Of a stretch of DNA of 64,000 nucleotides, positions 52,424 through 61,071 are shown in pieces. The notes under the pieces are model-generated. The model was given only the letters and a program-made list of their open reading frames with translations. It was not told the DNA's origin and did no database searches. Within the stretch, counting starts at the first letter, position 1; the number at the start of each line of letters is the position of its first letter. A program made the translations under genes and the position numbers. Origin of the DNA: Chromatocurvus sp046260765 (GTDB lineage: Bacteria > Pseudomonadota > Gammaproteobacteria > Pseudomonadales > Halieaceae); the NCBI GenBank assembly GCA_046260765.1, contig JBHEOO010000017.1:4622-68621 (forward strand), written 5' to 3'.

Positions 52424-54481
52424 GGGATACCAGGACACCTCAGCGTAAAACCCTCGCGGCTGACCGACGAAATAGCGATACTGCCCGAAGCCAAAATCCG
52501 CGCGCTCGGCGTAATCCCTGTTCAGCAGGTTGGTGATGCGCAGACCCGCTTCCCAGTTTGCAGAGATCGCACTGCGAAGGCGCAGATTGAGCAGACTGTG
52601 ACCGTCGTACTCATGGTTGTTGTCAGGGTCCAGGTAATAGCTGTCCATGTAGACCCATTCCAGTTCCACATGGCCCGGACCGTAGAGGGATACCTCGCGA
52701 CCGATGCGGGCACTGCCGAACAGGCGCGGCGCAGTGGTAATGTCGTTACCGCTGATGTCGCTACCCGAGCCGAGCAATGGCGTCTGTCCTTCATAGAGAT
52801 GTCTGGCTGCACTGGCGTCAAGGCCTGCGTACCAGCCTCCATCAGCGCGATAGTCAAGGCTCATCTCCAGGCCGCGATGGCTGGTCTCGGCCCCGCTGAC
52901 ATTCTGGCGGTCGGCGTCCTGGAAAATGACGTCGGTCTTTTCCATGGCATACAGTGTGAGGTCCCAGCTGAGTCGGGCATCGAAATCGCCGCGCAACCCC
53001 ACTTCCACGCTGTCGATGCGTTCGGAGTCCAGTTCGGCGACGGTCTGTCCGGATTGCAGCCGATACAGCTCAGCGGTCTGCGGTGCACGGAATCCGCGTG
53101 CCAGACGCGTGTAGATCACGTTGTTACCGAAGCCGCTGTAGCTGGCGCCCAGGTTGAACGAGGCGTCGCTGAAGCGGTCCTCGCGGTCTGCGGGGCGAAA
53201 GAAGCGACAGGCGCTAGCTTCTGGGGCACAGGCTGAGCCATCCTCACTGCGGTTGTCATAGTCGTAGCGCCGGTGTTCAAATCTTGCGCCCGCCTGCAGT
53301 GTCCAGTCGTCGTCCGGCTGCCAGCTCAGCTGTGTGTAGGCGGCGGCAACTGAGGCGTCAACGGTGTAATCGTAGTGCACGCCACGCGGCTGGTTGGGGC
53401 TGAAATCGTTTGCTTGAATCTCGCTGAGATACCCGTTGGTGCGCTCAAGGTCGATGCCGCGAATCCACTCCAGGTTCCCGCTGTCAACCGTCAGTGCAAG
53501 GTTCAGGCCCGCGCTTTCATGGCCGTTGGTTTCCACCGGCTGCCAGGGCAGAAAGTGCTGCAGAAACTCCATGCGATTGCGGCGCACATAGGGTGTCACC
53601 GAGAGGGAGGTGTCGGCGGCGAGTTCGCGCTCCCAGCGGCTGTAGGCGCGCAGCGACCAGGTGTCGCGATAGGCCTCGGGGTTGGGGTTGCGGCGTCGCA
53701 GGTTGCCATCCTTGTAGGCCTGGAATCCCTGTATGAAGCCAGATGTCTCCTGATTCAGGTTGGTCGCTTCCAGTGCGGACGTGACCTGCCAGATATCGCC
53801 GGCATAATCGTGGCGCAGGGTCAGCTTCTGCTGATCAAAACCGGAGTCATCCTTGAAGCCGCCGTCGGTAGCCGCGTTGCCACGCAGGCTGATGCCGTGC
53901 CGGCCCCGGGTATCGCTATAGCGGTACCTCGCCCGGTAGTAATCAAACGGACCGGCCTCCAGGGTGGCGCGCTGTTCCCGCTCGGCGGTCGGTGCTGCAG
54001 TGAGGATGTTGATCACCCCGTGCATGGCGTTGGAGCCATACACCGACGTACCCGGACCGCGGATGACCTCGACCCGGCCTGCCTGCTCCGCATTGGCATC
54101 GAACAGCTGGTTGACATTGCAGAAGCCCGGCGCGCGCAGGCTGATGTTGTCCCAGCCCATGAAAAAGGGCCCACAGCCGCCGGCGCCGGTCAGCACCGGC
54201 GAGCGCAGGGCGGTGAGGCTCTCCTGTCCATTGCCGCGACTGATCCATGTGCCAGGCACGCGCTGCATCAGTTCGTTGATGTGTACCGGTGCCGTCGTGT
54301 CGACTTCATCACCGCGGATACTGGACCAGCCCACAGGCAGATCCAGGGCCTTTTCAGCGCTGCGGCTGGCGCTGACAAACACTTCCTCAAGTCGCGGCGG
54401 CTGGTCGGCAGCGGCCGCGGTCATCAGCGTGGGCATCAGTGCAAAGGGAAGGGCGGTGCAGCGCCAGAGGGGGTATCTCAT
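52412..54481 (-). CDS. TonB-dependent outer-membrane receptor
   Basis: 689 residues. ATG 54481 is chosen because TGGAG lies six bases upstream; the ATG at 54487 touches that site. A signal peptide (cleavage near TAAAADQP), then the plug: LEEVFVSASRSAEK, the INELMQRVPGTWISRG strand and VEVIRGPGTSVYGSNAMHGVINI. The barrel ends in YAEVSWYPGGR rather than in an aromatic residue. It resembles siderophore or cobalamin receptors. The plug has an unusual cysteine pair in GGCGPFF and APGFCNVNQLFD, which may form a disulfide. The ligand is not known. Confidence 0.92.
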   Translation of the reverse strand: MRYPLWRCTALPFALMPTLMTAAAADQPPRLEEVFVSASRSAEKALDLPVGWSSIRGDEVDTTAPVHINELMQRVPGTWISRGNGQESLTALRSPVLTGAGGCGPFFMGWDNISLRAPGFCNVNQLFDANAEQAGRVEVIRGPGTSVYGSNAMHGVINILTAAPTAEREQRATLEAGPFDYYRARYRYSDTRGRHGISLRGNAATDGGFKDDSGFDQQKLTLRHDYAGDIWQVTSALEATNLNQETSGFIQGFQAYKDGNLRRRNPNPEAYRDTWSLRAYSRWERELAADTSLSVTPYVRRNRMEFLQHFLPWQPVETNGHESAGLNLALTVDSGNLEWIRGIDLERTNGYLSEIQANDFSPNQPRGVHYDYTVDASVAAAYTQLSWQPDDDWTLQAGARFEHRRYDYDNRSEDGSACAPEASACRFFRPADREDRFSDASFNLGASYSGFGNNVIYTRLARGFRAPQTAELYRLQSGQTVAELDSERIDSVEVGLRGDFDARLSWDLTLYAMEKTDVIFQDADRQNVSGAETSHRGLEMSLDYRADGGWYAGLDASAARHLYEGQTPLLGSGSDISGNDITTAPRLFGSARIGREVSLYGPGHVELEWVYMDSYYLDPDNNHEYDGHSLLNLRLRSAISANWEAGLRITNLLNRDYAERADFGFGQYRYFVGQPRGFYAEVSWYPGGR

Positions 54482-54670
54482 TCGCATCTCCAGATTCCAA
54501 TAGAAGCAAAGTGTAACAGCGCGCCAACGCATGTCCCAAAATCAGCAACGGTATCCTACACAATTTCGTTTCTGGATACCGTCGTCGATCACGCACGGCG
54601 CCGGCCGGTGCACCCCGGGCTGCGCGGTGTTTGCTATGATGCGTGCCTTCCAACCACGAGAGAGTGCTGA

Positions 54671-55777
54671 ATGTCGCGCGTTTCCGAAGTGCTGGCCGTG
54701 AATGACACCTTGCCCATTCGAACTGACTCCCCGGTGCACAGCGGCAAGGTCCGTTCCGTGTACTGGCTCACCGAGGCGGACAGTGCGCGCCTGGTGGCCG
54801 GGCGCGGTTATGCGGTGGCAGCTGATGCACGCCTCGGTGTCATGGTGATTTCGGATCGTCTGTCGGCGTTTGACTGCATCTGGCAGGCTGAGGGCGGACT
54901 GCACGGCGTGCCGGGCAAGGGCGCTGCGCTGAACGCAATCGCTGGCTACTGGTTCCGCTGCTTCACTGAGGCTGGACTTGCTCCCAACCACATTCTCGAG
55001 GTACCTCATCCGCTAGTGTGGATAGTGCAGCGAGCGCGTCCGGTGGCGATTGAGGCCATTGCCCGACAGTACATCACCGGTTCGATGTGGCGGGCCTATG
55101 AGCATGGCGAGCGCACGTTCTGTGGTATCCAGCTGGCAGAGGGACTGCAGCGCAATCAGCGACTGCCGGAGCTGCTGGTAACGCCCTCGACTAAAGGCAT
55201 TCTTGCTGGTATCCCCGGCGTGCCAGCGGCGGATGATGTCAACGTCAGTGTCGCGCAGATCCGCGAGCATTCAGGAAGCTTCCAGTTTGCGTCGCCGAAT
55301 GATGTGGATACCTGCGACCGTCTGCTGCGGGACGGTTTCCTGCTTATCTCGGAACAACTCGGCGATAAGGGTCTGCTTCTGGTCGACACCAAGTTCGAGT
55401 TCGGTTACGTGTCCGGTGAGGGCGGAGCCGATCGGTTGATTTACATGGACGAGGTGGGTACGCCGGATTCCTCACGCATCTGGGACGCTGCGGCTTATCG
55501 TGCAGATCGCGTGCTGGAGAACTCGAAGGAGACCTTCCGGCAATCACTGCTGTCGCTGGTCGAGGATCCCGCTGTACTGCTCGACAAGGATCGCATGCCC
55601 GAGCGTCAGGTCCTGGCTCGGGATACCGTGCTGCCCCGCGCGCTGTTCGAAGAGGTGTCTGCCACCTATACCGGTCTTGCAGAACGCATCATCGGTGATG
55701 CCCTGCCGCAATCTGATAACCCTCGACGCGATATTCTGGACGTGCTCGGCGGCGACGCTTTCCGGCTGGTCGACTGA
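54671..55777 (+). CDS. purC: SAICAR synthetase, long form
   Basis: 368 residues, like the Vibrio-type PurC (about 367) rather than the 237-residue E. coli form. It has LPIRTDSPVHSGKVRSVYWL, VISDRLSAFDCIW, RQYITGSMWRAY and the C-terminal DTKFEFGYVSG. A -10-like TATGAT is about 38 bases upstream of the ATG. It joins aspartate to CAIR in purine synthesis. Confidence 0.96.
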   Translation: MSRVSEVLAVNDTLPIRTDSPVHSGKVRSVYWLTEADSARLVAGRGYAVAADARLGVMVISDRLSAFDCIWQAEGGLHGVPGKGAALNAIAGYWFRCFTEAGLAPNHILEVPHPLVWIVQRARPVAIEAIARQYITGSMWRAYEHGERTFCGIQLAEGLQRNQRLPELLVTPSTKGILAGIPGVPAADDVNVSVAQIREHSGSFQFASPNDVDTCDRLLRDGFLLISEQLGDKGLLLVDTKFEFGYVSGEGGADRLIYMDEVGTPDSSRIWDAAAYRADRVLENSKETFRQSLLSLVEDPAVLLDKDRMPERQVLARDTVLPRALFEEVSATYTGLAERIIGDALPQSDNPRRDILDVLGGDAFRLVD

Positions 55778-55785
55778 GCCCCGGC

Positions 55786-56574
55786 GTGCTGGGTGATCCG
55801 GTTTTCTGGCTTGTCAGTGTCCCTGCGGTTCTCCTGTTCGGGATCGGCAAGGGCGGTTTTGGCGGTGCCGTGGCGATTCTCGCGGTGCCGCTCATGGCAC
55901 TGGTCATGTCACCGGTGCAGGCGGCGGCGATTCTGTTGCCTATCCTCGTGCTAATGGATGTCGTCGTGGTGCGCACCTTCTGGGGGCACTTTGACTGGCG
56001 AGCGCTGCGCCGTTTGCTCCCCGGGGCGGTACTGGGTATCTCTCTTGGTTACTACACCGTTGGTCTGCTCGACGAAAACGCGCTGCGGCTGCTTGTCGGG
56101 ATCGTGGCCATCACCTTCGGGCTGCTGACCCTGTTTGGCCTGCAGGCAGTGACCGGTCGAGAGCACCATGCCGGGACAGCGCTGTTCTTTGGGACGCTGT
56201 CGGGGTATACGAGTTTCAGCATCCACGCCGGTGGACCGCCGTTGACCATGTATCTGCTGCCCAAGTCGCTGCCACCGATGATGTTTGTCGGCACCGCCGG
56301 CGTATTCTTCGCCACTGTAAACGCTCTCAAGCTTTACCCGTACTATGTTCTGGGTCAGTTCGATACGGACAATCTGCTGTATTCGCTGGTGCTGATGCCA
56401 CTTGCCCCGATTGGCGTACGCATCGGGCACTGGCTGGTGCAGCACTCGCGCCCCGCCGTATACTACCGCATCATCGCGGTCTTCCTCGTGCTGGTGGGCA
56501 TCAAGCTTATCGCCGATGGTCTGGGCTTTGGTCTGGCTGCCAATAACATGCCCGTCGTCATGTCGGTTGCCTGA
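55786..56574 (+). CDS. TSUP (TauE/SafE) family membrane exporter
   Basis: 262 residues, GTG start eight bases after purC. About eight membrane spans, with the conserved GIGKGGFGGAVAILAVPLMAL, VLMDVVVVRTFWGHFDW and HAGGPPLTMYLLPK. Members export sulfite, sulfoacetate or related C2 sulfonates, or other organic anions. Close spacing suggests co-transcription with purC, with no metabolic link obvious. Confidence 0.92.
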   Translation: MLGDPVFWLVSVPAVLLFGIGKGGFGGAVAILAVPLMALVMSPVQAAAILLPILVLMDVVVVRTFWGHFDWRALRRLLPGAVLGISLGYYTVGLLDENALRLLVGIVAITFGLLTLFGLQAVTGREHHAGTALFFGTLSGYTSFSIHAGGPPLTMYLLPKSLPPMMFVGTAGVFFATVNALKLYPYYVLGQFDTDNLLYSLVLMPLAPIGVRIGHWLVQHSRPAVYYRIIAVFLVLVGIKLIADGLGFGLAANNMPVVMSVA

Positions 56575-56631
56575 TACGCTATGGAAGCGGCGCTGTGCCT
56601 GCTGCCGACAGAAACCCAAAGGAGAGAAAAC

Positions 56632-57030
56632 ATGCAGATTGTCAGACTTACAGACAGCATCGGTGTTGCCGGGCAGGTCCAGCCCGACGATATGGCCGCC
56701 ATCGCCCAGGCGGGTTATAAGGTGGTGATCAACAACCGCCCGGACGGCGAGGCACCCGACCAGCCCCGGAGTGAGGAGCTCGCTGCAGCCGCCGCCGCTG
56801 CCGGCCTCGATTATCACTACTACCCCTTGAATGCCATGAACTATCCCGGCGACGATCCCGCCGCAATGGCAGCGCTGTTCAACGACGAATCCCGTCCTGT
56901 GTTCGCGTTCTGTCGCAGCGGCACGCGTTCGAGCAACCTGTGGATCAGCACGCGTCCGGCCGACGCCATGGACGCGGCGCGGCGCCACGCCAACGGCCTG
57001 GGTTTCGATGTCTCCATGTCAATGCGATGA
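56632..57030 (+). CDS. TIGR01244 family phosphatase/sulfurtransferase-like protein
   Basis: 132 residues from ATG 56632 with AAAGGAGA upstream. It is a DSP-like fold: GQVQPDDMAAIAQAGYKVVINNRPDGE, and the phosphatase loop FAFCRSGTRSSNLW (CxxGxR with Cys as the nucleophile). Members include BLH-type and sulfide-response proteins. It is spaced 57 bases from the TSUP gene, and the pair TSUP plus TIGR01244 protein is common in sulfide/sulfite handling. A role in sulfur detoxification is plausible. Confidence 0.88.
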   Translation: MQIVRLTDSIGVAGQVQPDDMAAIAQAGYKVVINNRPDGEAPDQPRSEELAAAAAAAGLDYHYYPLNAMNYPGDDPAAMAALFNDESRPVFAFCRSGTRSSNLWISTRPADAMDAARRHANGLGFDVSMSMR

Positions 57031-57041
57031 AGGAGTCGGGC

Positions 57042-57119
57042 ATGACCAGATCCCTGATTTTGCTGCCACTACTGCTGCTGCGGGTTGCCCTGTCCCCCGC
57101 ACGCGCGTCTACGCGCTGA
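57042..57119 (+). pseudogene. 25-residue signal-peptide-only ORF, likely remnant
   Basis: ATG 57042 with an AAGGAG site just upstream encodes MTRSLILLPLLLLRVALSPA then RAST R and stop. It looks like a complete Sec signal peptide with an AxA cleavage site but no mature protein. The TGA is one base before the ATG of the cytochrome b561. It may be what is left of an exported partner (for example a c-type cytochrome) after an internal deletion, or a leader peptide for the next gene. Confidence 0.6.
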
Positions 57120-57120
57120 T

Positions 57121-57786
57121 ATGAAAAGTCCTACCTCGGGCCCTGTCCTCTGGGATATTCCAGTGCGAGTCATCCACTGGACGCTCGCTGCCTGTGTTCC
57201 CGCCGCCTGGTGGACGGCTGATCAGGGCTATATGGAACAGCACTCGTGGATTGGCTACACCGTTCTGGTGCTGGTGGCGACGCGAATTGTGTGGGGCTTT
57301 GTCGGCAGCCCGCAGGCCCGTTTCAGTGACTTTCTGCGCGGCCCAAAGGCGGCCTGGGCTTATCTGCGGGGAGCGCCGCGGGAAACGCCGGGACACAACC
57401 CGCTCGGTGGCTGGTCGTCCATGGCACTGTGGCTGGTTTTGCTGTCCCAGGCCGGCAGCGGCCTTTTCAACAGTGACGGCATTCTGTTCGACGGCCCGTT
57501 TTACCACGCCGCGGACGAGGCAGTGACCGATTATCTCGGCAGCATTCATGAAACCGCGTTCGACATTCTGCTCGGGCTTATTGCCCTGCACCTGGCGTCC
57601 GTCGCCTACCATCAGTTTATCGCGCGCGAGCGCTTGCTCGGGCCCATGTTGCGCGGTTCTGTAGAGGGTCGCCACGGCACGGGACCAGCGCGGCCCTGGT
57701 GGTGGGCCTGTCTGATAGCCGTGCTGTTTGCCGCCGCATTGTGGAGTGCAATCCAGCTCGCGCCGGAGCCTGTCTCTTACTGGTAA
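57121..57786 (+). CDS. Cytochrome b561 family protein
   Basis: 221 residues from ATG 57121; an upstream reading adds 12 residues from the mini-ORF. It has the b-type pattern: VLWDIPVRVIHWTLAACVPA with a heme His, YMEQHSWIGYTVLVLVATRIVWGFVG, SIHETAFDILLGLIALHLASVAYHQF, and a last span near the C-terminus. It is an inner-membrane quinol or electron carrier. Such genes commonly pair with cytochrome c'. Here cytochrome c' lies on the other strand, after bciA. Confidence 0.9.
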   Translation: MKSPTSGPVLWDIPVRVIHWTLAACVPAAWWTADQGYMEQHSWIGYTVLVLVATRIVWGFVGSPQARFSDFLRGPKAAWAYLRGAPRETPGHNPLGGWSSMALWLVLLSQAGSGLFNSDGILFDGPFYHAADEAVTDYLGSIHETAFDILLGLIALHLASVAYHQFIARERLLGPMLRGSVEGRHGTGPARPWWWACLIAVLFAAALWSAIQLAPEPVSYW

Positions 57787-57820
57787 GTGCTGCGCTTGCG
57801 GGATTGCGGCTAACGCGCTG

Positions 57821-58792
57821 TCAGAACAGGGCGTGTTCGCCGAGTTCCTGCCCTGCAAGTCCCGCGTGTCGCGTGCGTTGATAGAACGCTTCCAGTGTAT
57901 CGTCGCCAAAGCTGGGTGTTGCCTCGGCAGAGTGACGACCCGTGTCGGGATCTATGCACAACATGGATTCCGTTGCATAGAAGCGTCCAATACGTGCAAA
58001 TTCCGCCTTGTCTGCCGCCGCCGATGACAGCTTTGCGAACGGCCAGAGCAGAGCGCCGACAACGCTGAACAGCCCTACGGGAACGCGCGTGTAGCGCGGG
58101 GTCTTCTCATAGATACGAAACAGCATCTCCCCCTGCTGCATGGGCGTAATTGCCGGTCCCGGACCACCGATGGGCAACACGGCGTTCCAGGCGCTGGCGT
58201 CTTCCAGGCAATTGGCGAGGAATACGGCAAGATCGCGTTCGCTGATCGGTTTGCACGCGGTCTGCTCGCCGTCGCCAAACACCAGAAACGATTTTCCCTC
58301 TTGAATGCGCCGGATCTGACCCGACAACGATTTGAAAAAGGCGGTGGGGCGGACAATGCTGTAGCGCAGGTCGCTCGCCTGTAATTCCCGCTCGAACGCA
58401 AGCTTGGCGCGCTGGAAGGCCAGTCGGGGAGTCTGTACGCAGATAGCAGAAAGCAGGATAAAGTGAGGAATTCCGGCGGAGCGAGCCGCGGTCAGCAGGT
58501 TGTGATTGCACTGGTACTCCACATGCCAGGCATCCTGGATGCCGCCACCGCGGGTTGCGAGGCAGGAATACACTGCGTCAAAACGCTCACTGCAAACGCC
58601 CTGATGGCTGATGGTGTCGCTGCTGGCGAAATCCACCACCCTGAGTACGGCGCCCGAAAGCTCGGGAATGTCGCCCTCGTCGGGTAACGTTCGGAGGAGG
58701 CAGATGACCTCGCAGCCACGAGACAGAAGCTCCGCAACAAGCTGCCGCCCAATGTAGCCGCTGGCACCTGCGACCAGTACCCGATGGTTCAT
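57821..58792 (-). CDS. bciA: Divinyl chlorophyllide 8-vinyl reductase-like (BciA-type SDR)
   Basis: 323 residues. It is an atypical SDR with VLVAGASGYIGRQLVAELLSRG, VYSCLATRGGGIQDAWHVEY, LLSAICVQTPRLAFQRAK, VRPTAFFKSLSGQI, DGEQTACKPISERDLAVFLANC, PIGGPGPAITPMQQGEMLF, and a C-terminal AEFARIGRFYATESML, TPSFGDDTLEAFY, GLAGQELGE. This order and wording match plant DVR and bacterial BciA throughout. In phototrophs it reduces the 8-vinyl group of divinyl (proto)chlorophyllide with NADPH. No other bch or puf gene is in the window, so a pigment role rests on identity alone. It follows cytochrome c' by 38 bases on the same strand. Confidence 0.85.
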   Translation of the reverse strand: MNHRVLVAGASGYIGRQLVAELLSRGCEVICLLRTLPDEGDIPELSGAVLRVVDFASSDTISHQGVCSERFDAVYSCLATRGGGIQDAWHVEYQCNHNLLTAARSAGIPHFILLSAICVQTPRLAFQRAKLAFERELQASDLRYSIVRPTAFFKSLSGQIRRIQEGKSFLVFGDGEQTACKPISERDLAVFLANCLEDASAWNAVLPIGGPGPAITPMQQGEMLFRIYEKTPRYTRVPVGLFSVVGALLWPFAKLSSAAADKAEFARIGRFYATESMLCIDPDTGRHSAEATPSFGDDTLEAFYQRTRHAGLAGQELGEHALF

Positions 58793-58830
58793 GTCCGCAG
58801 GTTCACTCTGGCTGTAACGCCAGCAATCAC

Positions 58831-59310
58831 TCAGTACAGGTAGTTCTTCGCCTGGTATTCATCGTGGCAGGCCTTGCAGGTGCCACCTGTGTCTCTGACA
58901 GCACTGGCTATGGCCTTGCGATCCCCGCCGTCAACGGCTTCCTCGAGCGCTTCCGCAGCGTCGCGCAGATCCCCAAGCTTGGACTCAAAGTCGTCCATGT
59001 TGTCCCAGATTTCAGGCTTGGCACGGGTAGTGCCCTTTTCCGAGCCCGGCGCAAAACCGCGAATCAGGTCAAGATCGACGATGTCTTCAAGGTCATCTGC
59101 GTATCCTTCCATGGCTTCCTGGTCCCAGGGGATATCACCCTTGACCATGGCGGCGATCGGCCCGAAGTTCGCCGCAATGATGGCGAAAATAGACTGGCGA
59201 TAGGATTGCAGCGGCTCATCTTTAACCGAGTGAGCCAGAACCGCGGGTGCGGCTGCGATGGCTGTGGCAAGAACGGCGACGCGGCAATGCTGCTTGGTGA
59301 TACGGAACAT
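58831..59310 (-). CDS. Cytochrome c'
   Basis: 159 residues with a signal peptide (ending AAPAVLA). The mature chain is helical, with the single heme motif CKACH at 145-149 near the C-terminus (TGGTCKACHDEY), as in cytochrome c'. It binds NO or CO in the periplasm and can protect against nitrosative stress. It is 38 bases upstream of bciA and may share a transcript with it. Confidence 0.92.
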   Translation of the reverse strand: MFRITKQHCRVAVLATAIAAAPAVLAHSVKDEPLQSYRQSIFAIIAANFGPIAAMVKGDIPWDQEAMEGYADDLEDIVDLDLIRGFAPGSEKGTTRAKPEIWDNMDDFESKLGDLRDAAEALEEAVDGGDRKAIASAVRDTGGTCKACHDEYQAKNYLY

Positions 59311-59503
59311 GGACTGGTACTCCCGGGGTGGTTGTCAGATGTGATAACTCTAGCAGACTGACGCCGCGTGTCGACCCATGGTTTCTGTGATCGTATGTGA
59401 TACGCATTGAGCACCACCTGTCTGTTAATGCCATGATCCTGCTCGATTCGCCCCCTGCCTGCGCGCTACACTATAGGCCTTACGTAAGAAAAGGAGACAG
59501 TGG

Positions 59504-60700
59504 GTGACCGATTCTGCAAGGCCATTGGACGGTCTCCGGGTGATCGAACTTGGCCAGTTGCTCGCTGGTCCTTTCACCGCGACAATTCTGGGGTACTTCG
59601 GGGCTGAGGTGATCAAGGTAGAGCCACCGGGCGGCGATCCTATTCGCGGCTGGCGGGAGGTTCGCGACGGCACCTCCCTGTGGTACCGAAGCCTCGGTCG
59701 CAACAAGAAAAGCGTCACCCTCGACCTTAAATCCCCCCGCGGCCGCGAACTTGCCCTGCGTCTGCTCGACAGCGCAGACGTGCTGGTTGAGAACTTCCGT
59801 CCGGGTACCATGGAGGCCTGGGGACTGGGTCCTGAGCTTGTCGCCCAGCGCAACCCGCGACTTATCTACGCGCGAATCTCCGGTTACGGGCAGACCGGTC
59901 CATCATCCGGCAAGCCGGGCTACGCATCGGTTACCGAGGGGTTTGGCGGCTTTCGCTACATCAATGGGGAGCCCGGGCAGCCGCCGGTGCGACCGAATAT
60001 CTCGCTGGGTGACACGCTAGCCGCCATCCATGCAGCGCTCGGGATTGCGCTGGCGATCATTCAGCGACACCGCAACGACGAGGGCCAGACAATTGATGTG
60101 GCGCTTTACGAGTCGGTGTTCAATCTTATGGAAGGCATAGTGCCGGAGTACGATGGCGCAGGTGTTGTGCGTGAGCCCTCAGGGACAACCATTACGGGAA
60201 TCGTGCCGACCAACACCTATACCTGCCGCGATGGCAAACACGTCATTATTGGTGGTAACGGCGACTCCATTTTCCGGCGGCTGATGATTGTGGCTGGTCG
60301 GCCAGACATGGCAGAAAATCCTGCCATGGCGCAAAACGCCGGGCGTATCATTCATCAGGCAGAAATAGATGCTGTCCTGGCTGATTGGTGTCAGCGCCAC
60401 GCAGCGGCAGAGGTTATCGCACAGTTAGAGGCGGAGCGCGTGCCGGTGGGCCCGATCTACAGCGTGGCAGACATGCTCGCAGATCCCCACTATCAGGCAC
60501 GAGGCATGTTCGAGCAGACCGAGATAAGTGGCAGGTCGCTAAAGATTCCGGCGATCATGCCGCGCCTCGACAAGACACCGGGACGTACCGACTGGCCGGG
60601 TGGCGATATTGGCAGTCACAACGCGGAGATTCTACAGTCGGTCCTGTCGCTGAGTGATGCGGAAATGGCGGCTTTGCGCGCTGATGGGGTTATTGCCTAG
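59504..60700 (+). CDS. CaiB/BaiF-type family III CoA-transferase
   Basis: 398 residues, GTG start with AAGGAGA upstream. It has the family III signature LDGLRVIELGQLLAGPFT, GAEVIKVEPPGGDPIRGW, NKKSVTLDLKSPRGRELALRL, and the catalytic-region aspartate near NFRPGTMEAWGLG. It moves CoA between organic acids. It is the first gene of a short CoA-metabolism group at the right end, but strands alternate, so it is not a simple operon. Confidence 0.93.
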   Translation: MTDSARPLDGLRVIELGQLLAGPFTATILGYFGAEVIKVEPPGGDPIRGWREVRDGTSLWYRSLGRNKKSVTLDLKSPRGRELALRLLDSADVLVENFRPGTMEAWGLGPELVAQRNPRLIYARISGYGQTGPSSGKPGYASVTEGFGGFRYINGEPGQPPVRPNISLGDTLAAIHAALGIALAIIQRHRNDEGQTIDVALYESVFNLMEGIVPEYDGAGVVREPSGTTITGIVPTNTYTCRDGKHVIIGGNGDSIFRRLMIVAGRPDMAENPAMAQNAGRIIHQAEIDAVLADWCQRHAAAEVIAQLEAERVPVGPIYSVADMLADPHYQARGMFEQTEISGRSLKIPAIMPRLDKTPGRTDWPGGDIGSHNAEILQSVLSLSDAEMAALRADGVIA

Positions 60701-60736
60701 GGGCGGGCCGCCCGGTGAGCGACCGGCTATCCCTGA

Positions 60737-60991
60737 TCAGCCGGCATCGTGTTCGGCGCCAGCGTGCGGCTTTGTTCCGTCGCTGCGCGGCACTGCCATG
60801 ACCATCCACGCGGTAGCGACCGATAATAAAAAAAGACTCAGCAGCCCAACGATTGCCAGGACGAGAACCGGCAGGTTGGTGTACATCAGGAGCAATACCC
60901 AAAGCAGCGTTACAACTACAATCAGGCTGAAAAGAATCAATGCCCTGTTGCGCACACTGCGCGCGCTTCTGGTTTCGCTCGTTTTCTGCAC
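60737..60991 (-). CDS. Small two-span membrane protein
   Basis: 84 residues, with NRALILFSLIVVVTLLWVLLLMY and LPVLVLAIVGLLSLFLLSVATAWM as two helices and a short polar tail. No family is recognised. It is convergent with the CoA-transferase. Its coherent composition supports a real gene. Confidence 0.6.
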   Translation of the reverse strand: MQKTSETRSARSVRNRALILFSLIVVVTLLWVLLLMYTNLPVLVLAIVGLLSLFLLSVATAWMVMAVPRSDGTKPHAGAEHDAG

Positions 60992-61071
60992 CGTCTGTCT
61001 CTCCCGTTGGTTGATGTGAATGAATGAGAAGCATAACCGACTTTCTTTAACAGGGCACTAACGCCAGGGCA

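Noticed and set aside
53375..54670. 431-residue plus-strand open frame inside the TonB receptor
   Set aside because: Antisense to a gene with clear plug and barrel motifs; no coherent domain.
55951..56988. 345-residue minus-strand frame opposite the TSUP gene
   Set aside because: Antisense to a clear membrane transporter and the TIGR01244 gene; it is His/Gln/Arg-rich with no motif.
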